Assembly (NCBI GenBank): GCA_949427775.1 | Contig: CASQEL010000086.1 | Coordinates: 1-7,678, forward strand | Length of the DNA: 7,678 nt | Direction: 5' to 3' | Source of the DNA: an uncultured Desulfovibrionaceae bacterium | Lineage (GTDB): Bacteria; Desulfobacterota; Desulfovibrionia; Desulfovibrionales; Desulfovibrionaceae | In this document: positions 1-5,895 of the stretch, in pieces | How the letters are laid out: each line of letters starts with the position of its first letter | Numbering within the stretch: position 1 is the stretch's first letter | Notes under the pieces: generated by a model | The model's input: only the letters and a program-made list of their open reading frames with translations | Told to the model about the DNA's origin: nothing | Databases searched by the model: none | Translations under genes and position numbers: made by a program

Positions 1-440
1 TCCCGGGCGTCCAGCAGCTCGCGCCCGTATTCCTCGGGCGTCATGTCGGAGGCGGCGGGGAGCTTGACGGCGCGGTCCACGGCTTCCTTGAGCTGCTGCC
101 GCTCGGCTGTGGCCTGATCGAGCTGGTCCTCGATGACCTGCGGATCGAAGCGGGTTCCGGACAGCAGGTCCACGTTCTGGACGAACGGCATGTTGCGCAG
201 GATGGTCAGACGCCACCCCACGCCCAGCGGCGCGCCGTCATGCAGACAGGTCACGGTTCCGCCGTGGCCGGAGTCCGCCAGCGTGACGTCGCAGGCGGAG
301 GCCGGTGCCGTCACCCCGCGCGGGTCCGTGACGAAAACCGCTATCTCGGACGGTTCCCACACGCGGAACGTGAAGGGAAACCTGGTGGCCGCGCCGTTGC
401 CGTCGAACACGGCCCGGCTTGGACTATAGGGCAGAGACAT
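1..440 (-). CDS. Tail fibre/tail-spike protein, T7 gp17-like N-terminal region (3' end beyond window)
   Basis: The open frame starts at the ATG at 440-438 and runs off the window after 146 complete codons, so the C-terminus is missing. It opens MSLPYSPSRAVFDGNG, followed by FPFTFRVWEPSEIAVFVTDP (residues 22-41), WRLTILRNMPFVQNVDLLSGT (first 20 residues from W76) and RFDPQVIEDQLDQATAERQQ (97-116). This pattern of a short beta domain, an IxRNxPFxQxVDL-type motif and a helical DQxTAERQQLKEAVDRAVKLP stretch is typical of the N-terminal, virion-attached part of podovirus tail fibres and spikes. The missing C-terminal part would carry receptor binding or enzyme activity. A strong Shine-Dalgarno sequence overlaps the stop codon of the adaptor gene just upstream. 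The alternative is a non-fibre tail or appendage-anchor protein that shares this domain. The family reading is from recognition, not a search. Confidence 0.8.
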   Translation of the reverse strand, partial: MSLPYSPSRAVFDGNGAATRFPFTFRVWEPSEIAVFVTDPRGVTAPASACDVTLADSGHGGTVTCLHDGAPLGVGWRLTILRNMPFVQNVDLLSGTRFDPQVIEDQLDQATAERQQLKEAVDRAVKLPAASDMTPEEYGRELLDAR

Positions 441-444
441 GCAT

Positions 445-452
445 CCTCCTCA
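445..452 (-). promoter_or_regulatory. Shine-Dalgarno overlapping adaptor stop codon, for tail fibre gene
   Basis: On the minus strand the bases read TGAGGAGG, so the TGA stop of the adaptor gene runs directly into AGGAGG. The spacer to the fibre ATG at 440 is only four bases (ATGC). Another ATG at 444-442, in a different frame, directly abuts the AGGAGG and would encode only six residues, so the ATG at 440 is preferred. This layout fits termination followed by reinitiation. Confidence 0.7.
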
Positions 453-1058
453 TCGCGCGCACAGCCACGCGTCGGGCGCGACGCCGCGATATTCCTCCGC
501 CGCGTCGGCCTCCCTTGCCGCCGGAAGCGCCGCCCGGTAGAGCTGCTCCAGCTCGTTGAGCCGGGCGCTGTTGTTTTTCAGCAGCGGCACGGCGATCATG
601 GCCGCCAGCTTGCGGGCCATCACGCCGACGAACAGGTCGTCGAACAGGTCGGGGTTGTCCAGATCGGCCGTGTATTCCAGCACGACCGGGGCGGCGTCGG
701 TCAGCAGCACGCGCCGCCCGCCCTGCCTGTCCAGCACGACGCGGTGACGCGCGCTCCGCCGGTGCGCCAGGTTCCCCGTTCCCGGCACGCGCACGGCCCG
801 CACATGCAGACAATCGTCGGGCAGCGCGCAGGCATGGGCATAGTCGTCCCACCCCTCGGGCAGGGGCACGGCCGCCGGGACAACGCGGCATTGCGCGAAA
901 TTCCACGGATAGTCGCGCAACGCCTGACGTCTGGCCTGATCCCAGTACAGGGAACACTGGATGGCCTCCTGCGTGTGCTCCGTTTCGGACGCGACCGTGC
1001 GCGTGCCGACCCAGCCCAGAGCCATGTTCCAGATGGCTATTTTCGATATGGGGGCCAT
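450..1058 (-). CDS. T7 gp11-like head-tail adaptor (tail tubular protein A type)
   Basis: The product has 202 residues. It begins MAPISKIAIWNMALGWVGTR, has a helical region with DQARRQALRDYPWNFAQCRV (residues 40-59), then LPDDCLHVRAVR (79-90), a stretch around VLDRQGGRRVLL (108-119), EYTADLDNPDLFDDLF (128-143) and a C-terminal helix with NELEQLYRAA (168-177). T7 gp11-type adaptors share this order: an N-terminal helix with a small-residue turn, a conserved aromatic WxFA segment, a buried LPxDxLxVxxV strand and late helices. The protein would form a ring under the portal and link the head to the short tail. A much longer open frame continues upstream in the same frame but is only antisense-like overlap with the cement and capsid genes. 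The real start is the ATG at 1058, sharing one base with the cement stop codon (TAATG). No clear Shine-Dalgarno sequence precedes it, so expression probably depends on coupling to the cement gene. Confidence 0.8.
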   Translation of the reverse strand: MAPISKIAIWNMALGWVGTRTVASETEHTQEAIQCSLYWDQARRQALRDYPWNFAQCRVVPAAVPLPEGWDDYAHACALPDDCLHVRAVRVPGTGNLAHRRSARHRVVLDRQGGRRVLLTDAAPVVLEYTADLDNPDLFDDLFVGVMARKLAAMIAVPLLKNNSARLNELEQLYRAALPAAREADAAEEYRGVAPDAWLCAR

Positions 1059-1060
1059 TA
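1056..1060 (-). promoter_or_regulatory. TAATG stop-start overlap coupling cement and adaptor genes
   Basis: The minus strand reads TAATG, where the TAA ends the cement gene and the ATG starts the adaptor. The preceding bases (GGCGGCGCCG) do not contain a good AGGAGG-like site, unlike most other junctions in this window. This suggests the adaptor, needed in few copies per particle, is made by reinitiating ribosomes that have just finished the abundant cement protein. Confidence 0.6.
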
Positions 1061-1492
1061 CGGCGCCGCCACGCGGCCCTTGTCGATGTACAGGGCCTGT
1101 TCGTACGGCTGATCCTGCTCGCGGGTGAGGGCCGCGAACAGCCTGCCCCTGCCGGGAGCCGCGCCGTGGATCGTGTATTTGAGGCGCAACCAGGACTGAC
1201 GCGTGTTGCGCGGCAGAAACGTCCAGCCAAGCACGGTTCCCGTCACCAGTTCCGCCGCGGGAATGGTGATGGTCCCGCCGGGAAGGTCCGTATACGGGCA
1301 GGTCTCCGAGTGCGCCGTCTGGAGGGTCAGCTCCAGGCTGTCGAGATTGTCGAAATCCTCCGTGGCCCTGATGGTCAGCGGCAGCGGCCCCATGCGCCCG
1401 GACAGCGTCAGGCTGTTCAGGGGCACAGGTTCGGATACCCCGTCGGCCCTGATCGGCCCGTCGAGGAACACGTTGTTGTTGTCGATAAGCAT
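1058..1492 (-). CDS. Capsid cement (decoration) protein, Bbp16 family
   Basis: The product has 144 residues and no membrane segment or signal peptide. It starts MLIDNNNVFLDG and is dominated by predicted beta strands, including GPLPLTIRATEDFDNLDSLE (residues 35-54), LTLQTA (55-60), ITIPAAELVTGTVLGWTFLP (75-94) and WLRLKYTIHG (101-110), followed by GRLFAAL (116-122). This matches my knowledge of the Bbp16 cement protein of Bordetella phage BPP-1, which is about 140 residues long and lies next to the major capsid gene. Such proteins bind the outside of the expanded shell and stabilise it. The position directly after the capsid gene supports the call. The tail after residue 122, rich in charged residues, may be specific to this phage. 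The alternative is another small beta-rich decoration protein. Confidence 0.87.
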   Translation of the reverse strand: MLIDNNNVFLDGPIRADGVSEPVPLNSLTLSGRMGPLPLTIRATEDFDNLDSLELTLQTAHSETCPYTDLPGGTITIPAAELVTGTVLGWTFLPRNTRQSWLRLKYTIHGAAPGRGRLFAALTREQDQPYEQALYIDKGRVAAP

Positions 1493-1497
1493 ACGCG

Positions 1498-1504
1498 CCT
1501 CCTA
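1498..1504 (-). promoter_or_regulatory. Stop codon fused to Shine-Dalgarno for cement gene
   Basis: The minus strand reads TAGGAGG: the TAG that ends the major capsid gene is the first part of a full AGGAGG site, five bases (CGCGT) ahead of the cement ATG at 1492. The strength of the site fits a protein needed in about as many copies as the capsid protein, and supports the chosen start. Confidence 0.75.
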
Positions 1505-2503
1505 CAGGGCTTTTTCGGTGGATACGATGGCGTCGCACTGGCGCACGGGACGACCGTGCAGCACCGGGACAGCCCTGGAATTGAACAGCTCCCCGTACTG
1601 AAGCTGCACGTTCCCGGCGTCGGAGGCCTGATATTCCAGGGCGGTCATGACATCCGTGTTGCAATACCAGATGGCGGTGGCGCGCATGGACTCCGGCATC
1701 AGGTTCTTGGCCCTGATGGTCAGTTTGTGGAGATCCACAAATCCCGCCTCGCCCCTGGATTTGGCCAGGCTGTCCACCTGAATCCCGGCCAGACGCACCA
1801 CGGCGCGCCAGTCGCGCACGGTCAGGCCGCAATGCCAGGTGTACTTGTCCACCATGGCCTCGAATTTTCTCCCCTCGGCGTCCTCCACGGTGCGCTGGCC
1901 CAAATCCTCGTGACTCAGACCGCCGGCGCTGCCCTTGGGATAGAGGCCGTGCACGCGGTTCGGCCCCCAGGACACCAGCCACATGGAGGTGGACTCCTTG
2001 CCCGCCGCCGCGCCCCCGTCCACCACGTTGGGCGCCTTGAGAGCGGCATTCTTCGCATACGGGTAGCGCTGGGCGAAGCCGTTGAATTCGTCGGGATTGA
2101 CGCTGTTGTCGCCGTAGAACATGGTGGTGGCCACTTTCTGGCGCATGGATTCGGTAAACGCCAACGATTCCGAGGTGCGGAAGGCCCGGCACTTGTCGGC
2201 GTACAGCCGGATTTCCTCCACATCCAGTTCCATGCGCGCTTCCAGCAGGCCGGTGGTTTCCTTGACCTGGGACCAGGCGCTCTTGGAAGGCGGCGTGCCC
2301 CGGTAGATGCGCCGCCAGTAGACCTCCGGCAGACCGGTGCGGATGCGGGTCAGATGGCCGTCGGACTGATTGGACTCCATCCACTGCACGTCGTCCAGCA
2401 CGTCATTGGTCTGGTTCATCAGTTCAATGACGTCCCCGGCGTCGGTGCCCTTGTAGAACGCCTCCAGCTCCGCCAGCGTGGCGACAAGTCCTTTTTGATA
2501 CAT
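1502..2503 (-). CDS. Major capsid protein, epsilon15 gp7/BPP-1 type
   Basis: The product has 333 residues, close to the roughly 330 of the epsilon15 gp7 and BPP-1 coat proteins. Recognisable blocks are QTNDVLDDVQWMESNQSDGH (residues 31-50), LTRIRTGLPEVYWRRIYRGT (51-70), PPSKSAWSQVKETTGLLEAR (71-90), TTMFYGDNSVNPDEFNGFAQ (126-145), a STSMWLVSWGPNRVHGLYPK block (171-190), GLSHEDLGQRTVEDAEGRKF (195-214), GLTVRDWRAVVRLAGIQV (226-243), AIWYCNT (277-283) and a C-terminal VPVLHGRPVRQCDAIVSTEK (312-331). These match my memory of the epsilon15 gp7 family very closely. The family uses a circularly permuted version of the HK97 fold and builds the icosahedral shell. No N-terminal delta domain or cleavage site is obvious, which fits a shell that uses a separate scaffold gene. 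The gene follows the scaffold gene by nine bases and is followed by the cement gene. Its start is supported by AGGAG six bases upstream. Confidence 0.95.
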   Translation of the reverse strand: MYQKGLVATLAELEAFYKGTDAGDVIELMNQTNDVLDDVQWMESNQSDGHLTRIRTGLPEVYWRRIYRGTPPSKSAWSQVKETTGLLEARMELDVEEIRLYADKCRAFRTSESLAFTESMRQKVATTMFYGDNSVNPDEFNGFAQRYPYAKNAALKAPNVVDGGAAAGKESTSMWLVSWGPNRVHGLYPKGSAGGLSHEDLGQRTVEDAEGRKFEAMVDKYTWHCGLTVRDWRAVVRLAGIQVDSLAKSRGEAGFVDLHKLTIRAKNLMPESMRATAIWYCNTDVMTALEYQASDAGNVQLQYGELFNSRAVPVLHGRPVRQCDAIVSTEKAL

Positions 2504-2509
2504 GCGTTT

Positions 2510-2515
2510 CTCCTA
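2510..2515 (-). promoter_or_regulatory. Stop codon fused to Shine-Dalgarno for capsid gene
   Basis: The minus strand reads TAGGAG: the TAG stop of the scaffold gene overlaps an AGGAG site six bases (AAACGC) before the capsid ATG at 2503. It fixes the start and suggests efficient hand-over of ribosomes from scaffold to capsid. Confidence 0.7.
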
Positions 2516-3181
2516 CCGTTTTTTCATGTCCCAGTTGCGGTACAGCCTGTCCGGCAATGACAGCTCGGGGGCCTGCGCGCCGCCGGAGCCGGACGGCGCG
2601 GCGTCCTCGGCGATGCCGCGCCCGATTCCAAAAAACAGCCGCACCACGTCGGGATGGTTTCCGTACCCGGTTTCATTGAGGATTTTTGTGATGCGCCCGT
2701 CAGGATCGAACCGTTTCAGGGCCGCATTGGCCAGGCCGACATTTTCATCAAACCGCGTGCCGCCGATTTCCGGATCGTTCCTGCACTCTTCGGCCCAGCG
2801 CTCCACCTGTTCGGCGTGCCGCCGCGCGGCTTCCGTCCGGTTGCCGTGGGCCGTTTCCAGCAGTTTCTGCGCCTGCGCGCCCGTCAGGCCCAGTTCCCGG
2901 GCCTGCCTCTCGAAGGCCTGCATCTGTCCCGGTTCCAGGCGCATGCCGTCGGGAACGGTCAACGCATAGTTTTCCGGAAGCGTCGTTTCCGGCACGGCCG
3001 GATCGGGGGCGCGTTTCGCCTCCGGCCGCGCTTCCGCCCGGGGTTGCTCTCCCGCCGCCGGTTCCGCACCCGGCAGACGGGGAGAAGACTCCTCCGTCGC
3101 GCCGGAATCCGCGCCGGGCGCGGCCGCCCTTTCGCCGTCCGCCACGGGCGCGCCGTCGGCGGGAAGTGTCGCCTTATCCAT
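2513..3181 (-). CDS. Scaffold-like capsid assembly protein (often labelled protease)
   Basis: The product has 222 residues. Residues 1-70 are low-complexity, rich in Ala, Pro, Glu and Gly, and probably disordered. The conserved part starts at LPENYALTVPDGMRLEPGQM (68-87), continues as AFERQARELGLTGAQAQKLL (89-108), has the block VERWAEECRNDPEIGGTRFD (126-145) and AALKRFDPDGRITKILNETG (153-172), then GNHPDVVRLFFGIGRGIAED (174-193). This layout is known from phage genes sitting between portal and capsid genes; database entries call them either scaffold or peptidase. I see no clear Ser-His-Asp or other protease signature, and the helical, charged character favours a scaffold that guides shell assembly and then leaves. 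The ATG at 3181 overlaps the end of the upstream Bbp19-like gene by eight bases and has GGAGGAG four bases upstream. Confidence 0.83.
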   Translation of the reverse strand: MDKATLPADGAPVADGERAAAPGADSGATEESSPRLPGAEPAAGEQPRAEARPEAKRAPDPAVPETTLPENYALTVPDGMRLEPGQMQAFERQARELGLTGAQAQKLLETAHGNRTEAARRHAEQVERWAEECRNDPEIGGTRFDENVGLANAALKRFDPDGRITKILNETGYGNHPDVVRLFFGIGRGIAEDAAPSGSGGAQAPELSLPDRLYRNWDMKKR

Positions 3182-3428
3182 GATTCTCCTCCATCAATGT
3201 CGCAAGATGCGCGACGTTATCGGTCATGATGAGTCGCAGCAGGGCCAGCCCCACGGATCGTTGCCCCTGCGCAAAATACAGTTCTCCCGATTCCGGGCTG
3301 TATCCGGCCCTGAACACTCCCGCCGTCTCCAGCAGCCACCGGCACAGCCCGCGCCCCTCGGGCGAACGCATGAGCTGGCGCGCGCCTTCGAGCAGCCGCG
3401 CCTGCCGTTCCCTTTCCCCGTCGCGCAT
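3174..3428 (-). CDS. Small Bbp19-like phage protein
   Basis: The product has 84 residues and is mainly helical. The central part reads LMRSPEGRGLCRWLLETAGV (residues 19-38), FRAGYSPESGELYFAQGQRS (39-58) and VGLALLRLIM (59-68). The pattern of a short helix with PEGRxxLxxLL, an aromatic FRxxY/F segment and a GxRxVGLxLLRL helix is the hallmark of a small family found beside podovirus portal genes, named after Bbp19 of Bordetella phage BPP-1. Its biochemical role is not known to me; a virion or head-assembly role is inferred only from position. It follows the portal stop by one base, with GGAGG of the portal's last codons acting as its ribosome binding site, and overlaps the scaffold gene by eight bases, so it is tightly coupled to both. 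Confidence 0.85.
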   Translation of the reverse strand: MRDGERERQARLLEGARQLMRSPEGRGLCRWLLETAGVFRAGYSPESGELYFAQGQRSVGLALLRLIMTDNVAHLATLMEENHG

Positions 3429-3429
3429 C

Positions 3430-5148
3430 CTACAGCCCTCCCATGCCGCCTATGACGGCCTCCAGCGCGCTGACGCCGTTGGGGTCCACAGGCGTCTGCG
3501 AGAGCGTGCGCGCCGTATCCGCCGCGCCCCGCATGTCCCGCACCGTCTGCGCCGCCTGTTCCTGTTGCGCGGCCCGCGCCCGCGCCTGAGCGCGTTCCCG
3601 ACGCAGTTGCTCGCGCTCCTCCACGGAGCGGATGATCGAAGATTCCACCCCCAGATATTCGCCGTAGCGACTGGCCACCTTGTCGATATCCACGGCGTCC
3701 AGCGCTTCCGGCCATGCCTGCGCCGTCCGGCCGACAAAATCGACGAATTGCGACACGGCCCCGGTGCTGACGATTTTCTGCGCCTGCGCCAGCAGGGACA
3801 CGAACTCCACCCGAACCCCGGAGCCGGACAGTTCCGGCGGCGCGGGGGGCAGCATGTTCAGGTCGGACATCAGATTGAAGGTGCGATCAATGAGCGGAAT
3901 GAACAGTTCGTCGTGCAGGCGTTCCAGCACAGGGCCGATGAGAACCATTTTTTCCTGTTCCCGGGCGTCCACCTCCGTCGCGGTGACCTGCCGCCGGTCC
4001 GATCCCAGCAGCATGCGGAACAGATCGTTGTACAGGCCGGTGCGGATCTGGTTCTGCACATCCTGTATGGCCACGCGGGCGGCCTGAATGTCCGGCCGCA
4101 CCTGCAACAGGGGCGTGGCCGCCTGGGGAGCCTGTCCGGGCATGCCGTCCACGAAGTTGAGGCCCCCCGCCGTCAGATCCAGCCCCACGGAACGCAGGCC
4201 CGCCGCCACGCTCATGGGCGGGTCGACGGCCTTGTGGATGGCCTTCAGCGTCGTGCGGGCCATCTGCTGCAACATGCGGCAGTCCGGCAGCACGTCCATG
4301 GCCGGAGAACGGCCGTAGACGTCCTCCGCCGTGGCGTCCCAGCGCGGCCCGAAGCCCGGAAACCCGTCAAAGCCGCCCTCCCGCAGCAGGTGCGGAACCC
4401 CGCCCCCGCCGGAGTGGCCCCCCCCGCACCAGTACACCGAAGCCCAGGGCTTGTTCCGGCCGTCCAGGGCGCGGGGATGGCGATCGTTGCGCGGATACAC
4501 GGCGTGCATCACGGTGCGGCGTTCCGTGCTCCGGGACGGACGGTCCAGGGCCTTTCGCACTGTCTCCGGCACGTTTTCCGCGCCGAACTCCCGCACCATC
4601 TGGCGCGCCGTCATCCGCATGGCGCGGATCACCGTGTCCACCCTGCCGCGCTCGTCCACATCCAGCACATATTCCCCGGCGGTCAGGGGCACGAACCGGA
4701 ATCCGTGTTTCATGTCGGCAAATTCGAACATGAACGCCGTGCCGAACGTCCCCAGCTCGCCGTACACGGTGTGGATGGCGTTATAAAAATTGGAACGGTG
4801 GAAAATATCCCGCATCCGGCGCAAGACCTCATCCAGCCACATCCGCGCGCCCGGCGTCTGTTCCGCCGCATCGTCGGACATCTTGAGCGCAAACCACGGC
4901 CGGGCCGGACTGGTCATGCCGCCCTGCATCCCCGCCGCCAGCGTTCTCATGGCCAGTATCCCGGTGGAGTCCACCGGCGTGTTGTTCAGCAACGGGGCGG
5001 CGGCGTCGCCTTTCGACGCGTCGCGGCAGCGCGTGGGCAGAAAATGCAGCGCCAGCTCCTTCCACGCGCTGTCCCATGCGGAGCGCCGGGAACGCAGCTC
5101 CTCATAACGGCGGTCCAAATCCCGCAGATGTTCCGGGGTCATCGCCAT
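3430..5148 (-). CDS. Portal protein (podovirus head-to-tail connector)
   Basis: The product has 572 residues, in the range for T7 gp8-like connectors. Key blocks are RSAWDSAWKELALHFLP (residues 22-38), DSTGILAMRTLAAGMQGGMT (60-79) with SPARPWFAL (80-88), NFYNAIHTVYGELGTFGTAF (120-139), LTAGEYVLDVDERGRVDTVI (155-174), HLLREGGFDGFPGFGPRWD (253-271), EDVYGRSPAMDVLPDCRMLQ (275-294), KAVDPPMSV (306-314) and IGPVLERLHDELFIPLIDRT (404-423). They match the podovirus portal family. A dodecamer of it would form the channel at one vertex through which DNA is packaged and ejected, and dock the terminase and then the adaptor. Residues 508-545 form a charged, Ala/Arg/Gln-rich likely coiled coil. Residues 241-250 (CGGGHSGGGG) form an unusual glycine-rich insert next to an 8-base G run on the coding strand. 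A second ATG lies two codons inside; the first has a weak GGGA site seven bases upstream, so the exact start is uncertain by two residues. Confidence 0.95.
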   Translation of the reverse strand: MAMTPEHLRDLDRRYEELRSRRSAWDSAWKELALHFLPTRCRDASKGDAAAPLLNNTPVDSTGILAMRTLAAGMQGGMTSPARPWFALKMSDDAAEQTPGARMWLDEVLRRMRDIFHRSNFYNAIHTVYGELGTFGTAFMFEFADMKHGFRFVPLTAGEYVLDVDERGRVDTVIRAMRMTARQMVREFGAENVPETVRKALDRPSRSTERRTVMHAVYPRNDRHPRALDGRNKPWASVYWCGGGHSGGGGVPHLLREGGFDGFPGFGPRWDATAEDVYGRSPAMDVLPDCRMLQQMARTTLKAIHKAVDPPMSVAAGLRSVGLDLTAGGLNFVDGMPGQAPQAATPLLQVRPDIQAARVAIQDVQNQIRTGLYNDLFRMLLGSDRRQVTATEVDAREQEKMVLIGPVLERLHDELFIPLIDRTFNLMSDLNMLPPAPPELSGSGVRVEFVSLLAQAQKIVSTGAVSQFVDFVGRTAQAWPEALDAVDIDKVASRYGEYLGVESSIIRSVEEREQLRRERAQARARAAQQEQAAQTVRDMRGAADTARTLSQTPVDPNGVSALEAVIGGMGGL

Positions 5149-5149
5149 C

Positions 5150-5377
5150 TTATTGTCCCAGCAGCCGTTTTCCCGTGGCCGCCCTTCCCGAAGCGTCGTC
5201 GGCCAGCACGCCGGTCAGGATGGATCCCTGAATCCCCGCCGCCCTGGACGCCCTGTCCTTCTGCGCCTGCCGGGCGGCGGCCGCCGCCTCGGTAACAGGT
5301 TTCTGCACCTGCTGTTTCGGCGTCGGCGCGGGCGCCGGGGGCACATAGTCGCCGCCGCCTCCTCCTCCAAATCCCAT
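5150..5377 (-). CDS. Small Gly/Pro-rich phage protein, conserved LTG...LLGQ C-terminus
   Basis: The product has 75 residues. It starts with MGFGGGGGGDYVPPAPAPTP (residues 1-20), a flexible Gly- and Pro-rich head, followed by an Ala/Gln/Lys-rich helix (QQVQKPVTEAAAAARQAQK, 22-40) and a C-terminal segment RASRAAGIQGSILTG (42-56) with a terminal GKRLLGQ (69-75). Small phage proteins with a Pro-rich head, a basic middle, an ILTG turn and a terminal K(T/R)LLGQ are widespread next to portal genes; I recognise the pattern but know of no firm function. No signal peptide or membrane segment is present. It starts five bases after the GNAT-like gene, with GGGAG overlapping that gene's stop region as its ribosome binding site, and ends one base before the portal ATG. 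A role in portal or tail-tip assembly is a guess from position. Confidence 0.78.
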   Translation of the reverse strand: MGFGGGGGGDYVPPAPAPTPKQQVQKPVTEAAAAARQAQKDRASRAAGIQGSILTGVLADDASGRAATGKRLLGQ

Positions 5378-5382
5378 GGCCT

Positions 5383-5889
5383 TCACTCCCGAGTTGCGGT
5401 CCGGGAACAGCGCGTGTCGGCGGGGGTGAACCGCCACACCACGCCGCTCACGGGCCGGTTGCGAATGTTGTCCCATGCCGCGCCGGGAATCTCCCCCAGC
5501 CGCGCGCCGCCCAGACGGCGCGCCAGCGGCGGGATATGCCGATAACTGCGCGGAAAAATGCCGTAGATGCTGTCCAGACGACCGCTGCCGAAAGCCGTGT
5601 CGAACGCCCGGCGGGCCCAGACCAACGCCGACGCGCGGGCCGCGCGCAGCAGACAGAAATGCAGGCGGGCGGTGCGGGACTCGAAATCGGTCAGCAGCAG
5701 ATAGCCCAGGAGGCGGCCGTCGTCCTCGCCCGGAAAAAACCGGCCCCGCCGGGTCACGGCGACAAAATCGGCCTCCCCCATGTCCCCCAGGCACACCCTC
5801 CGGCAGCCGTCGGCCTCCATGGCCCGGTACATGCGCCGGGCCAGGGCTTCGAGTTCGCCCTTGTCGGGAAGGAAAACACGCGCCGCCAT
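5383..5889 (-). CDS. GNAT-fold-like phage protein of unknown function
   Basis: The product has 168 residues. The order of segments resembles a GNAT acetyltransferase: an N-terminal helix (GELEALARRMYRAMEADGCR, residues 11-30), a strand pair with DDGRLLGYLLLTDF (56-69), a RTARLHFCLLR strand (72-82), a helix ASALVWARRAFDTAF (86-100), a LDSIYGIFPRSYRHIPPLAR stretch (105-124) with RRLGGARLGEIPGAAW (124-139) like the usual IPxxNxxxxxLxxxLGF end. The acetyl-CoA loop, normally R/QxxGxG/A, reads RAARAS and lacks the expected glycines, so enzymatic activity is doubtful. Similar GNAT-like or DUF2824-like proteins occur in podovirus head modules. It lies six bases after the terminase large subunit gene with a weak AGGG site. 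A structural or assembly role is an alternative to acetyl transfer; I cannot decide between them. Confidence 0.68.
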   Translation of the reverse strand: MAARVFLPDKGELEALARRMYRAMEADGCRRVCLGDMGEADFVAVTRRGRFFPGEDDGRLLGYLLLTDFESRTARLHFCLLRAARASALVWARRAFDTAFGSGRLDSIYGIFPRSYRHIPPLARRLGGARLGEIPGAAWDNIRNRPVSGVVWRFTPADTRCSRTATRE

Positions 5890-5895
5890 GCCGCC

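Noticed and set aside
424..444. Six-codon open frame from the ATG at 444, overlapping the fibre start
   Set aside because: The ATG directly abuts the AGGAGG with no spacer, and the peptide is only six residues; the fibre ATG four bases later is the better start. A leader-peptide role cannot be shown.
441..449. Search for a terminator or promoter in the intergenic gaps (this and the other gaps)
   Set aside because: Every gap is nine bases or less and is filled by ribosome binding sequence; no hairpin with a T-tract or a -35/-10 pair could be supported.
1059..2384. Upstream extension of the adaptor frame, giving a 644-residue protein
   Set aside because: The extra residues overlap the cement and capsid genes out of frame and are Arg/Gly-rich; only the last 202 residues, from the ATG at 1058, look like a protein family.
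1166..2560. 464-codon open frame on the plus strand opposite the capsid gene
   Set aside because: It is antisense to the coat protein and crosses gene borders on the other strand; no family features are seen.
3226..5295. 689-codon open frame on the plus strand opposite the portal
   Set aside because: It is antisense to a well-recognised portal gene and to parts of its neighbours, has a composition rich in His, Arg, Pro and Gly typical of reversed GC-rich coding sequence, and shows no recognisable domain.
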